The position numbers and the translations under genes are program-made. Below are positions 36,773-45,184 of a stretch of 64,000 nt of DNA, piece by piece. The notes beneath the pieces are model-generated. The model ran no database searches. It had not been told where the DNA came from and was given only the letters and a program-made list of their open reading frames with translations. Source of the stretch: Streptomyces dengpaensis (GTDB lineage: Bacteria > Actinomycetota > Actinomycetes > Streptomycetales > Streptomycetaceae); contig NZ_CP026652.1 in NCBI RefSeq assembly GCF_002946835.1, positions 4,402,001-4,466,000 on the forward strand, in the 5' to 3' direction. The first letter of the stretch is position 1. Every line of letters starts with the position of its first letter.

Positions 36773-37603
36773 TCAGGCGGCGAGGACGAGTGCGGTGGAG
36801 GAGGGCGGTCCGCGCCGGATGACGGTGTGCTCGAGTACGGTCGTACGAGGCTGCGGTGGCGCGAGAAGTGCAGTGCGGGGCGTGCGCGCCACGCCGGGCG
36901 CCCCCGGAAGTCCGGTGCGCAGGGCGCGTACGAGTGCGAACGCGGCGCGCAGGGAATGTACGAGCGCGCCTTCCGCCACCCCATGCGCACCGTGCGCGGA
37001 CAGCCGGATGAGACGCAGCAACGCCATGTCCCCGCGGCGCAGCACCCATCCGGCGGCGACGGCCGCGAGGACGTGGCCGAGCAGCATCGACAGGGAGGGC
37101 ATCACCGGCATCGAGGAGCCCGCCGTGGCTGACAGGGCGTCCGTCGGGTGGTGCATGCCCGGGGCCATGCCCGAGGTCATGCCCGTGTCGATCCGCGCGT
37201 CGGCGAGGATCTTCTGGGCCTGCGCGGGGGTGATCGCTGCGGCGGTCGTGCCGCACACGAGCCGTGCGGCCCGCTCGACGAGGGAGGCGTCGGACATCGC
37301 CGTGCCCGAGGCCATGGCAGTACCGCTGCTCTGGCCGAGCCCGAAGAGCGTGTGCAGCGCTGTCTGGCCGGCCGCGAGAAGCGCGGCGATGCCCAGCAGC
37401 GAACGCTCGCGCCCCGCGAGCACGGCGGCGACGGCGAAGACCGCGAGGAAGCCGACGCCCTGCGTCCACAGCGGGACGGTGGTGCAGGAGGCGAGCCCAT
37501 GCCCGGCCGCGGCCAGCACGACGCAGACCGCGGCGAACACCGCGGCCCTGAGGATCCGGAGGTCACATCCGGAGCGCGCCGAACGCTGGCGGGGGGCACT
37601 CAT
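36773..37603 (-). CDS. Met-rich integral membrane protein of the copper cluster
   Basis: A 276-residue protein with about five hydrophobic segments. A loop rich in methionine and histidine (TGMTSGMAPGMHHPTDA, then SSMPVMPSLSM) resembles copper-binding loops. The C-terminal third is cytoplasmic with basic and Pro-rich sequence. It is codirectional with ycnI, 141 bases upstream of it, and a copper-related role is inferred from the loop and position. The ATG at 37603 is preceded by no clear ribosome site. Confidence 0.75.
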   Translation of the reverse strand: MSAPRQRSARSGCDLRILRAAVFAAVCVVLAAAGHGLASCTTVPLWTQGVGFLAVFAVAAVLAGRERSLLGIAALLAAGQTALHTLFGLGQSSGTAMASGTAMSDASLVERAARLVCGTTAAAITPAQAQKILADARIDTGMTSGMAPGMHHPTDALSATAGSSMPVMPSLSMLLGHVLAAVAAGWVLRRGDMALLRLIRLSAHGAHGVAEGALVHSLRAAFALVRALRTGLPGAPGVARTPRTALLAPPQPRTTVLEHTVIRRGPPSSTALVLAA

Positions 37604-37953
37604 GGCTGGCTCATCATCGCACTGGGCTTACCCGGCCCCTACGGCAGGTCCGCAAGGTGCCTTACGACCTGAAGTGGGCGGCGTACGACCGGAAGATCAC
37701 GGTCTGGATCCATCGCCATTCCGGGGCAATTCACCATGAATAATCCGATCCCTCCGCAGCGCTGACACCGACCTGACGGCCGCACTGACGAGGGTCCGCC
37801 GGCCGCACGACACCGATCCGTTCGCCGTACATACACCGATCCCATTCGCCGCGCATCCGCCGTATGGGCGGCATCACGTCAAGTGGGCGATTGCGCACCG
37901 GTGCTTGCGGCAATACGTAACGGTATGTCGAGCCGCGGCCAGGAGGCTGGAGC
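37604..37953. other. Intergenic region with a direct repeat
   Basis: This 350-base gap separates divergent genes. An imperfect direct repeat beginning ACACCGATCC and containing TTCGCCG occurs at 37810 and 37833, 23 bases apart. The right end carries the ribosome site (CAGGAGG) of the RsbW-like gene. No gene is seen. Confidence 0.5.
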
Positions 37954-38409
37954 ATGAGCATCTGGTGGTCCCTCCATTTGCGTCGCGAAGCTGCGAGCGT
38001 TCCGCTCGCCAGACGCCTGCTGCTCGGCACGATGGAGAGCGCGGGTGTCGACCCGGACATCTCCTACGACCTCTCCGTCGCGCTCAGCGAGGCCTGCGCC
38101 AACGCCGTCGAGCACGGCGGGGACGCGGTGCACGGCACCTCGTCCGGGGCTTACCGGGTGACCGCCTATCTAGACGGTGAGAAGTGCCGTATCGAAGTCG
38201 CCGATTCCGGCCCCGGTTTCCCGTCCGGCCGTGTCCGCACCGCCCTCCGCCCGGCGCGCGGCGATGCCGAGCACGGCCGGGGCCTGTGCCTGATCCAGGA
38301 ACTCGCCGACCACGTCCACATCGGCAACGAGCCGGGGCGGGGCGGCGCGGTGGTCAGCTTCGACAAGATCCTCAAGTGGAAGAAGGACCCTTCTTTGGTG
38401 ACGGCCTAG
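37954..38409 (+). CDS. RsbW-like ATP-binding protein (anti-sigma type)
   Basis: A 151-residue GHKL ATPase of the anti-sigma-factor/serine-kinase class. The N box is LSVALSEACANAVEHGG, the G1 box is VADSGPGFPSG, and the G2 region is GRGLCLIQELADHVHIG. Streptomyces has many such proteins that bind sigma factors or anti-anti-sigma proteins; the partner is unknown. CAGGAGG lies before the ATG. A second member lies at 45180 and a PP2C-type phosphatase at 40283, so a partner-switching system is possible. Confidence 0.9.
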   Translation: MSIWWSLHLRREAASVPLARRLLLGTMESAGVDPDISYDLSVALSEACANAVEHGGDAVHGTSSGAYRVTAYLDGEKCRIEVADSGPGFPSGRVRTALRPARGDAEHGRGLCLIQELADHVHIGNEPGRGGAVVSFDKILKWKKDPSLVTA

Positions 38410-38585
38410 GTCCCGCGGAGCGCCGTCACCGCGGCCGCCAAGCGGATCGCGGGGTGAGGCACGTGCCGGATTCCCGCGCGTGCGGCGGGCGTTGGACGCG
38501 CTCACCACCGCCCGCTCAGCCGGCGCGCCCGAACCGTACGGCCGGCTCGACGCCCTCCTCACCGTCAGGTCCACACGCAACGAGA

Positions 38586-38616
38586 ATGGCCGGGCACCTC
38601 GCAGGTACCCGGCCAT
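38586..38616. terminator. Bidirectional hairpin between convergent genes
   Basis: ATGGCCGGG (38586-38594) pairs with CCCGGCCAT (38608-38616), with an inner ACCT/AGGT stem and a three-base loop. It lies between the RsbW-like gene and the pepP stop. Confidence 0.75.
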
Positions 38617-38638
38617 CGGCCTCGTATCAGCCCTTCGA

Positions 38639-40120
38639 TCAGCCCTTCAGCGCGGCCATCCACGCCTCGACCTCGTCCGACCGGCGGGGCAGCGCGGCGG
38701 ACAGGTTCCGGTTGCCGTCCTCGGTGACGAGAATGTCGTCCTCGATGCGGACGCCGATGCCGCGGTACTCCTCCGGCACGGTCAGGTCGTCCGCCTGGAA
38801 GTACAGGCCCGGCTCGACGGTCAGGCACATGCCCGGCTCCAGGGTGCCCTCGACGTACGTCTCGGTGCGCGCGGCCGCGCAGTCGTGGACGTCCATGCCG
38901 AGCATGTGACCGGTGCCGTGCAGAGTCCAGCGGCGCTGCAGGCCCAGCTCCAGGACGCGCTCGACCGGTCCCTCGACGAGACCCCACTCGACCAGCTTCT
39001 CGGCGAGCACGCGCTGTGCGGCGTCGTGGAAATCGCGGTACTTGGCTCCCGGCTTCACGGCCGCGATACCGGCCTCCTGGGACTCGTACACGGCGTCGTA
39101 GATCTTCTTCTGGATCTCCGAGTACGTGCCGTTGACCGGCAGCGTGCGCGTGACGTCGGCGGTGTAGAGCGTGTGCGTCTCGACGCCCGCGTCGAGCAGC
39201 AGCAGGTCGCCGGAGCGGACCGGACCGTCGTTGCGCACCCAGTGCAGCGTGCAGGCGTGCGGCCCGGCGGCGCAGATGGAGCCGTAGCCGATGTCGTTGC
39301 CCTCGACCCGGGCGCGCAGGAAGAAGGTGCCCTCGATGTAGCGCTCGCTGGTCGCCTCGGCCTTGTCCAGGACCCGTACGACGTCTTCGAAGCCGCGCAC
39401 GGTCGAGTCGACGGCCTTCTGCAGCTCATCGGCCTCGAACTCGTCCTTGACGAGCCGCGCCTCGGAGAGGAAGACCCGCAGTTCCTCGTCGCGCTCGGCG
39501 GTCACCTTGTCGGTCAGTGCCGCCTCGATGCCGGCGTCGTAGCCGCGCACGACGCGGACAGGACCGGTGGCTTCCTTGAGCTTGTCGGCCAGTTCGCGCA
39601 CGTCGGAGGCGGGGATGCCGTACAGCTGCTCGGCCTCGGAGAGGGAGTGGCGGCGGCCGACCCACAGTTCGCCCTGCCCGGACAGCCAGAACTCGCCGTT
39701 CTCGCGGTCGGAGCGCGGCAGCAGGTAGATCGTCGCCTTGTGGCCGCCGGCGGCCGGCTCCAGGACGAGGACGCCGTCCTCGGTCAGGTTGCCGGTGAGG
39801 TACGCGTACTCGACCGAGGCGCGGAAGGGGTACTCCGTGTCGTTCGAGCGGGTCTTCAGGTTGCCCGCGGGGATCACCAGGCGCTCGCCCGGGAAGCGCG
39901 CGGAGAGCGCGGCGCGGCGGGCGGCGGTGTGCTCGGCCTGTGCGATCGGCTGCAGGCCGCGCAGCTCTGTGTCAGCCCAGCCGGACTTCATGTTCTCGGC
40001 CAGCTCGTCGGACACGCCCGGGTACAGGCCGTTCTTGCGCTGCTTGACCGGCTCTTCGCCCGCCGCGTCAGCGGCATGATCAGGAACAGTTTCCGGGGTC
40101 TCCGGGAGCTCCTCCGCCAC
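38639..40120 (-). CDS. pepP: Aminopeptidase P (Xaa-Pro aminopeptidase)
   Basis: This ~493-residue M24B enzyme removes N-terminal residues before proline. The N-terminal AMP_N domain (MKSGWADTELRGL... SARFPGERLVIPAG) is followed by the pita-bread domain. Its metal ligands are in LLLDAGVETHTLYTADVTRTLPV (two aspartates), GTGHMLGMDVHD (histidine), LTVEPGLYF and GVRIEDDILV (glutamates). The AAGGAGG ribosome site directly abuts the ATG at 40126, so initiation is more likely at the GTG at 40120, six bases away, giving a protein that starts AEELPETPE. It is convergent with the RsbW-like gene. Confidence 0.95.
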   Translation of the reverse strand: MAEELPETPETVPDHAADAAGEEPVKQRKNGLYPGVSDELAENMKSGWADTELRGLQPIAQAEHTAARRAALSARFPGERLVIPAGNLKTRSNDTEYPFRASVEYAYLTGNLTEDGVLVLEPAAGGHKATIYLLPRSDRENGEFWLSGQGELWVGRRHSLSEAEQLYGIPASDVRELADKLKEATGPVRVVRGYDAGIEAALTDKVTAERDEELRVFLSEARLVKDEFEADELQKAVDSTVRGFEDVVRVLDKAEATSERYIEGTFFLRARVEGNDIGYGSICAAGPHACTLHWVRNDGPVRSGDLLLLDAGVETHTLYTADVTRTLPVNGTYSEIQKKIYDAVYESQEAGIAAVKPGAKYRDFHDAAQRVLAEKLVEWGLVEGPVERVLELGLQRRWTLHGTGHMLGMDVHDCAAARTETYVEGTLEPGMCLTVEPGLYFQADDLTVPEEYRGIGVRIEDDILVTEDGNRNLSAALPRRSDEVEAWMAALKG

Positions 40121-40208
40121 GGTCATCCTCCTTGGATACGTCACTGGACCCCGTCCATCGTACGGTCGCACTGAAGGGGGCCCAGGGTTGGAAGACCTGT
40201 TACGCAGG

Positions 40209-40294
40209 GCTCGCTCGAACCGTTTGCCCACAACTCACGGGAACCGCTTGCGCACAACTCACCGGAACCGCTTGCCCACGGCTCACTCGAACCG
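40209..40294. repeat. 24-bp tandem repeat across the PP2C-gene stop codon
   Basis: GAACCG cores recur exactly every 24 bases at 40217, 40241, 40265 and 40289, each preceded by a CTCAC-like block. Units are about 80-90 percent identical. The stop codon of the phosphatase gene (40283-40285) lies in the CTCACTC block before the fourth core, so the last codons belong to the array. Confidence 0.85.
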
Positions 40295-41794
40295 CGCCGC
40301 CAGCAGTACGACGTCCTCCGCGCTGTCGGCCTCGTCGAGCCCGCCCGGCAGCACACTCCGCAGGACGTGATCGGCGACCGCGCCGGGATCGTGGCGCACC
40401 GCCTTGGGGACGCTCGACGCTGCCGTGTGCAGCCGCGCGAAGGCGCGGTCCATGGGGTCGCCGGTGCGGTGCAACAGGCCGTCCGTGTACAGCAGCACGG
40501 TCTCGCCGGGCTCGGCGACCAGTTCGACGCTCGGCGCCTCCCAGCAGGCGAGCATCCCCAGGGGTGCGGAGAGGGAGGTCTCCACGAACTCCGTGCGGCG
40601 CGCGCCGATCACCAGGGGCGGGCTGTGTCCGGCGCCGGCGAGCGTGAGCTTGCGCAGCGCCGGCTCGCAGTAGGTGAAGAGGGCGGTGGCGGAGCGGGCG
40701 GGCTCGGTCAGCCGCAGCAGCAGTTCGAGGTCGGACAGGACGGCGACGGGGTCCTCGCCCTCCATCACGGCGTACGCGCGCAGCGACGCTCTCAGGCGGC
40801 CCATCGCGGCGACCGCGCTGGGCCCGGACCCGGTGACGGAGCCGACCGCGAGCCCGAGTGCGGCGTCGGGCAGCGGCAGCGCGTCGTACCAGTCGCCGCC
40901 GCCGCGCGGCCCGGTGCGGTGCCGGGCGGCGAGCTGGACGCCGGAGACCCGGGGAAGCCGTGGGGGAAGCAGCTCCTCGGAGACCGTCGTCATGCACGCG
41001 CGCGTGCGCTCGAGTTCCAGCAGCCGTGCCAGGTGCTCGGTCGCGTACCGGGCGTAGAGGCCGATGAGATGGCGCCGGCGCTCGACCGGCTCGGCGGGCT
41101 CGTCGTAGAGCCATACGGCGGCGCCCAGGCGGCCCGCCGCCTCGGTGGCCAGCGGGAGTGCGTAGCTCGCGGCGTAGCCGAGACGGGCGGCCACCTCGCG
41201 GTGGCGGGGGTCGAGCCCGTCCTCGGAGAGGAGATCCGGCTGCGCGATCTCGCCGTCGCCGCCCGGCAGTCCGTCCAGGATCTTCCCGTACGACATGGAG
41301 CTGCGCGGCACGGTCTCGATGTGGCCGAGATCCGCCCGTGCGAGCCCCAGGCCGATCGTGGTGTCGGGGCCGAGTCCGTCGCCCGGTTCCATGACGACGA
41401 GACCGCGCCGGGCGCCCACGAGGGCGGCTCCGGCGCGCAGCAGTTCCTGGAGCGCGTCGTTCAGTGTCGCGGTGCGTACCAGGCGCTCGGTGAGTTCGTG
41501 CAGCGTGGTGAGATCCGAGACCCAGCCCGCCAGACGGTCTTGGAGAACCGCTCCAGGGCCGGTGGAAGAGGTGGCTGGAGAGGCACCCGTGGGGGCAGGC
41601 GTCGGCGCGGCAGTGTGTGCGGGCGAAGGAACCGTTGAATCGATTCCGGCCACTTTCGGAAGGTGAGGGGCGTTCATGGCGTCCGGCTTTCCGACCGGTG
41701 CGTATTGCTCAATAGCATCGCAAACCCCCATGTCGTTCTGCGCCGCTAGCAGTGTCTCCACATGTACACGCACTCGTGATGGGATGTCCAGCAT
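40283..41794 (-). CDS. GAF-PP2C (SpoIIE-type) phosphatase-like protein
   Basis: A 503-residue protein. The N-terminus has a helical stretch (MLDIPSRVRVHVETLLAAQNDMGVCDAIEQYAPV), a Pro/Ala linker, a GAF domain (~90-255) and a SpoIIE-type PP2C domain (~265-503). In the phosphatase, GGGDWYD (D301/D304), LLYTDGLL and EDVVLL are kept. The usual VGDVMGHG reads VGSVTGSG (S319), so one metal-binding aspartate is missing. Such enzymes dephosphorylate anti-anti-sigma proteins; activity here is doubtful. The ATG at 41794 follows AGCAGGA; the ATG at codon 40 is an alternative. The 3' end lies in a tandem repeat. Confidence 0.9.
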   Translation of the reverse strand: MLDIPSRVRVHVETLLAAQNDMGVCDAIEQYAPVGKPDAMNAPHLPKVAGIDSTVPSPAHTAAPTPAPTGASPATSSTGPGAVLQDRLAGWVSDLTTLHELTERLVRTATLNDALQELLRAGAALVGARRGLVVMEPGDGLGPDTTIGLGLARADLGHIETVPRSSMSYGKILDGLPGGDGEIAQPDLLSEDGLDPRHREVAARLGYAASYALPLATEAAGRLGAAVWLYDEPAEPVERRRHLIGLYARYATEHLARLLELERTRACMTTVSEELLPPRLPRVSGVQLAARHRTGPRGGGDWYDALPLPDAALGLAVGSVTGSGPSAVAAMGRLRASLRAYAVMEGEDPVAVLSDLELLLRLTEPARSATALFTYCEPALRKLTLAGAGHSPPLVIGARRTEFVETSLSAPLGMLACWEAPSVELVAEPGETVLLYTDGLLHRTGDPMDRAFARLHTAASSVPKAVRHDPGAVADHVLRSVLPGGLDEADSAEDVVLLAARFE

Positions 41795-42276
41795 TGTCCT
41801 GCTGGGATTCCTGGTGTCCGTGAGACTCCCGGTAACCCTTGCGGGAAAGCAAAGTTGGCTTAAAACTGACTCGGGCAACGGCTTGTTGAGGTCGACTGGC
41901 CTAGTTCGACAGAGCGTCACAGCGGTCGTGATGGGTACGTACTCGGTAAGGCCAGGGGTGGTTGGGATCCGCCCGGAACCTGGCAGCGGACCCGGGCGTC
42001 TTAACCACCGACGACCGTGCCCCATCCTCCCGTGGCGGAGGCGGCAAGAAGTACGCGGGACGGAAAAACGCCAGGCGCCGCCACCCCACGCGATGCCCAT
42101 GCTTGAGATGGACGCAGTATGGACGTGGACGCAGCCAAACGCTCGGCCCAGATGGGTTCCCCTTGTCTCCGGCAGGGGTGTGATGCGCCAGCAGGTACGC
42201 ACAGTGAAGTGATCGACACATGGTGTGATGTGGTCCTCGGTGTTGCCAGGCGTGCAACGGAAAGGAACGAGCGCTG
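41795..42276. promoter_or_regulatory. Divergent promoter region, PP2C and primase-like genes
   Basis: A 482-base gap between divergent genes. It contains a repeated TGGACGCAG (near 42109 and 42125) and an inverted repeat GTTGC-N7-GCAAC (42242-42258) just upstream of the primase-like gene, whose ribosome site is AAGGAA. No gene is supported. Confidence 0.5.
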
Positions 42277-42942
42277 ATGCGCGAGATCCTCGGAAGGCGA
42301 CGCAGGCTCCTGTCCAGGCGAAACAATGGGAGGACTGAGGTGCTCGGCGCGGCCGTGACCTTCGCGACCGAATGGCGGTGGCCCGTACTCCCGGGCGTGG
42401 CGGCGGACCCGCAGGGGCGCGCCGGCTGCGGGTGCCCCGACCCGGAGTGCACGGTGCCCGGTGCCCATCCCTTCGATCCCGGTCTCCTCGCGGCCACCAC
42501 CGACGAGCGGATGGTGCGCTGGTGGTGGACCAAGCGGCCGTCGGCTCCCGTCGTGCTGGCCACCGGAGGCAAGGCCCCCTGCGCGGTCAGCCTGCCCGCC
42601 CTCGCGGCGGCCCGCGCCCTGGACGCCCTCGACCGCAAGGGCATGCGCCTCGGCCCGGTCGTCGCGGCGCCCACGCGCTGGGCGATCCTCGTCGCCCCGT
42701 ACTCCATGGAGCAGCTCGGCGAGCTGCTCTACGCCAAGGACTTCGTTCCCGGCTCCCTCCGCTTCCACGGCGACGGCGGCTATATCGCGCTGCCGCCGTC
42801 CGAGACCGGCCAGGGCCAGATCCGCTGGGAGCGCGCTCCGCTGCCCGGTTCGGCCGCCCCCTGGGTGCCCGATGTCGAGGCCGTGGTGGACGCCGTGGTC
42901 GAGGCGCTCACTCGTACGGGTGTGAGCGCGCCCGAGTTGTAG
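42277..42942 (+). CDS. Short bifunctional primase/polymerase-like protein
   Basis: A 221-residue protein matching the N-terminal part of actinobacterial prim-pol proteins. It has ATEWRWPVLPGVAADPQGRAGCGCPDPECTVPGAHP (a cysteine cluster that may bind zinc), WWWTKRPSAPVVLATGG, and a strand-rich remainder. No helicase domain is fused and the catalytic DxD is not evident in the recognisable core, so polymerase activity is uncertain. A related, longer protein is encoded at 52951-53841. It stands alone and is followed by a hairpin. Confidence 0.82.
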   Translation: MREILGRRRRLLSRRNNGRTEVLGAAVTFATEWRWPVLPGVAADPQGRAGCGCPDPECTVPGAHPFDPGLLAATTDERMVRWWWTKRPSAPVVLATGGKAPCAVSLPALAAARALDALDRKGMRLGPVVAAPTRWAILVAPYSMEQLGELLYAKDFVPGSLRFHGDGGYIALPPSETGQGQIRWERAPLPGSAAPWVPDVEAVVDAVVEALTRTGVSAPEL

Positions 42943-42978
42943 GGGCGCCCGGCGCGCGGTGAACCGCGCGCCCGCCCC
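42942..42978 (+). terminator. Hairpin after the primase-like gene
   Basis: GGCGCGCGG (42951-42959) pairs with CCGCGCGCC (42964-42972) around TGAA, with an outer GGGGC/GCCCC extension. It starts at the stop codon. Confidence 0.7.
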
Positions 42979-42998
42979 CGCTCGTTATCTTCCCCTTT

Positions 42999-43670
42999 AT
43001 GCAGCGTCATTCTGGGGGACACGGAGCCTCATCGCCGCGACGCGGCGGGCCGGACCCCCGAAGAGCTCGCCTGCTCGCCCTCGTGGGCGCCCTCGCGGTC
43101 GCGGTGGCCCTTCAGCTGGCCGCGGCATCCGCGGGGTCTGTCGGCGACCTCTACGACATCCATGACGGCTCTGTGACCGTACGCGCGTCCGAAGGGGGCG
43201 GCTCCGAACGCGGGGGCTCCGCGCCCGACGATTCCGCGCCCGACGATTCCGCGCCCGACGACAAGGGGGCGGCGGCTCCCGCGCCCACACGCTCGCCCCG
43301 GCTGCTCGGTCTCGGTGTCGCCACCGCCGCCCGGTGCGGACCCGAACTCACCTCGCCCGAGGGCATCGAGGCGCAGACCTGTGTTCTCACGCAGGGTGAG
43401 GAGACCTGGGCGCGCACCTACTACCGCAACGCGACCGGCGACGAGCTGAGTTCCGTACTGAGCCTCATGGGTCCTGATGGCCGCACGGTGCAGATGAACT
43501 GCGCGGTGGGCGCGGAGGACGATCCGGGAGTGTGCGAGACGCCCAGGGAGCGTGTGACGGGGGGCGTGGGGGCGTACACGGCGGTCGCGGAGTTCGCGAA
43601 GGGCGCCGGGGCCCGCGGGCCGCTGCTGCTGCGCTCGGGCAGCAACTCGGAGCCTGAGCAAGGCAGTTGA
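42999..43670 (+). CDS. Membrane-anchored or secreted protein of unknown function
   Basis: A 223-residue protein with a basic N-terminus and one hydrophobic segment (LLALVGALAVAVALQLAAASAGSV, residues ~25-48), which may be an uncleaved anchor. Next come an acidic/Ser linker with three APDDS copies and an extracellular domain (~100-205) containing two to four cysteines that could pair. No family is recognised. It follows the primase-like gene by 56 bases. Confidence 0.8.
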   Translation: MQRHSGGHGASSPRRGGPDPRRARLLALVGALAVAVALQLAAASAGSVGDLYDIHDGSVTVRASEGGGSERGGSAPDDSAPDDSAPDDKGAAAPAPTRSPRLLGLGVATAARCGPELTSPEGIEAQTCVLTQGEETWARTYYRNATGDELSSVLSLMGPDGRTVQMNCAVGAEDDPGVCETPRERVTGGVGAYTAVAEFAKGAGARGPLLLRSGSNSEPEQGS

Positions 43671-43722
43671 CGCCGTACGGGCTGTCGCGCAGGGGACGTA
43701 CGAGATTCCGCGCATGGAAAGA

Positions 43723-43760
43723 CCCGGTTGCTGGCGACGGGGGATGCACCAGCAACCGGG
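43723..43760. terminator. Perfect 12-bp-stem hairpin
   Basis: CCCGGTTGCTGG (43723-43734) pairs with CCAGCAACCGGG (43749-43760). It is 53 bases after the secreted-protein gene stop. Confidence 0.8.
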
Positions 43761-43827
43761 CTACTCGAACCGTAACAAGAGATCGGCGGTTCGCAAATTC
43801 GATCTCGGCTATTCGGACACGGATTTA

Positions 43828-43854
43828 CCTGTCACAACGGGGAGTTGTGACAGG
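43828..43854. terminator. Perfect 11-bp-stem hairpin
   Basis: CCTGTCACAAC (43828-43838) pairs with GTTGTGACAGG (43844-43854) around a five-base loop. A palindrome TGACC-N4-GGTCA follows at 43885-43898. All lie between convergent genes and probably end both transcripts. Confidence 0.75.
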
Positions 43855-43914
43855 AGTCACCCGTTCCGGGAGGCGCCGACCAGCTGACCGGTCGGTCAGT
43901 TCTCTCCCTGTGTG

Positions 43915-44904
43915 TCAGCTGAGGGTCACCTGTCGGTTGGTGAGGCCGCCGCGCGCCCGGCGCTCCTCCGCGGTGAGCGGTGCGTCCGTGGCCAGAGCGG
44001 TGGCGAGGCGCTCGGCGAACTCGGCCGCCGGCTTCTCGATGTCGTCCGCCGTGACGCCCGTCGGCAGGTCCCAGACCGGCACCGTGAGCCCGTGCGCGCG
44101 GAAGGAGCCGACCAGCCGCGTGCCCTCCCCGAGGTTCGACCGGCCGGCCGCGTGCAGCCGTGCCAGCGCGTCCAGAAGCTGCTCTTCCGGATGCGGCATG
44201 ACCCACCGCAGGTGGTTCTTGTCGGGGGTCTCGCACCAGTAGGCGGCGTCGACTCCGGTGAGCTTCACGGTCGGGATGGCGGCGGCGTTGGCCCGCTCCA
44301 GGGAGGCGGCCACCTCCGGCGTCGCGTTCTCCGCGTCCGGGACCCAGAACTCGAAGCCGGTGTGCACAACTGGCTCGAACGCGCCTTCGGGGTCGAGCAG
44401 ATCCTGCAGCCGCGGACCGTCGGCCGGGGCGCGCCGGCCCTCGACCGGAGTGCCGGGCTTCGCCGTGAGCGCGCGCTGGAGGGTGTCGGCCAGATCGCGG
44501 CTGATGTCACCGGACGCCGTGTCGTTCTGCAGGCCGAGCAGGACCGAGCCGTCGTCGCGGCGCAGCGCGGGCCACGCCATCGGCAGGACGGTGGCGAGCG
44601 TGACCGACGGGACGCCCTCGGGGAGGTCCTCCTTGAGCTTCAGCTCGACCGTCGCGGCGGGCACCAGCTCGCGCAGCGCGACCCAGTCGCACTCGCCCGA
44701 CAGGCCCTCGAAGGGGCGGTGCACCAACTCGGTCACGGCGTGCGCGGCCGCTCGGCCGTGACAGGCCTTGTAGCGGCGGCCACTGCCACAGGGGCAGGGC
44801 TCGCGTGCGCCGACAACCGGAACGTGCCCATCAGCGCCTGCGGCGCGGGCCCCGTCTTTCAGCTGAGGCTGCTTGGCCTTCGTCTGGGGTCGCTTCTTGG
44901 CCAT
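43915..44904 (-). CDS. DUF5926-family protein with SEC-C zinc motif
   Basis: A 329-residue protein conserved in Streptomyces. Near the N-terminus a SEC-C-type zinc motif is visible (REPCPCGSGRRYKACHG, residues ~35-52), as at the end of SecA and in many small proteins. The rest (~60-329) is a globular domain without recognised catalytic residues. The ATG at 44904 follows GGGAGA; the frame continues to 45846 but overlaps the RsbW-like gene antisense. Function is unknown. Confidence 0.9.
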   Translation of the reverse strand: MAKKRPQTKAKQPQLKDGARAAGADGHVPVVGAREPCPCGSGRRYKACHGRAAAHAVTELVHRPFEGLSGECDWVALRELVPAATVELKLKEDLPEGVPSVTLATVLPMAWPALRRDDGSVLLGLQNDTASGDISRDLADTLQRALTAKPGTPVEGRRAPADGPRLQDLLDPEGAFEPVVHTGFEFWVPDAENATPEVAASLERANAAAIPTVKLTGVDAAYWCETPDKNHLRWVMPHPEEQLLDALARLHAAGRSNLGEGTRLVGSFRAHGLTVPVWDLPTGVTADDIEKPAAEFAERLATALATDAPLTAEERRARGGLTNRQVTLS

Positions 44905-44979
44905 CGTGGGTGTCTCCCGATCACGGCTCGTCTCGTACGGGCGCGAGCCTAGCCGTTCGTACGGGGGCCGACGGGACCC

Positions 44980-44988
44980 TGTGGACAA
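44980..44988 (-). promoter_or_regulatory. DnaA box
   Basis: TGTGGACAA is an exact reverse TTGTCCACA, 76 bases upstream of the DUF5926 gene. Single site, weak evidence. Confidence 0.35.
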
Positions 44989-45104
44989 CGCACCGAGTCC
45001 TCGCGGAACCGGTGGTTCATCCGTGTGTGCCTGCGGCGGTCTGCGCCTGCCTCGGATTGCGTGTGCCTCGGCCGGTGCCTGCCGCGGTCCGCGTCTGCCG
45101 CAAT

Positions 45105-45184
45105 CGGCGTGTACCCCACTCGGTGTCTGTCCCACCTGGTGTCTGTCCCACCCGGTGTCTGTCCCCTCCGGCGTCCGTCTCAGT
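45105..45184. repeat. Five-copy 16-bp tandem repeat across an RsbW-like gene stop codon
   Basis: Exact 16-base period at 45105, 45121, 45137, 45153 and 45169. The middle three are near-identical (CGGTGTCTGTCCCACC type); the outer two have drifted. The last unit contains the stop codon (45180-45182) of the minus-strand gene. Units can form a short GGTG/CACC stem. Confidence 0.88.
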
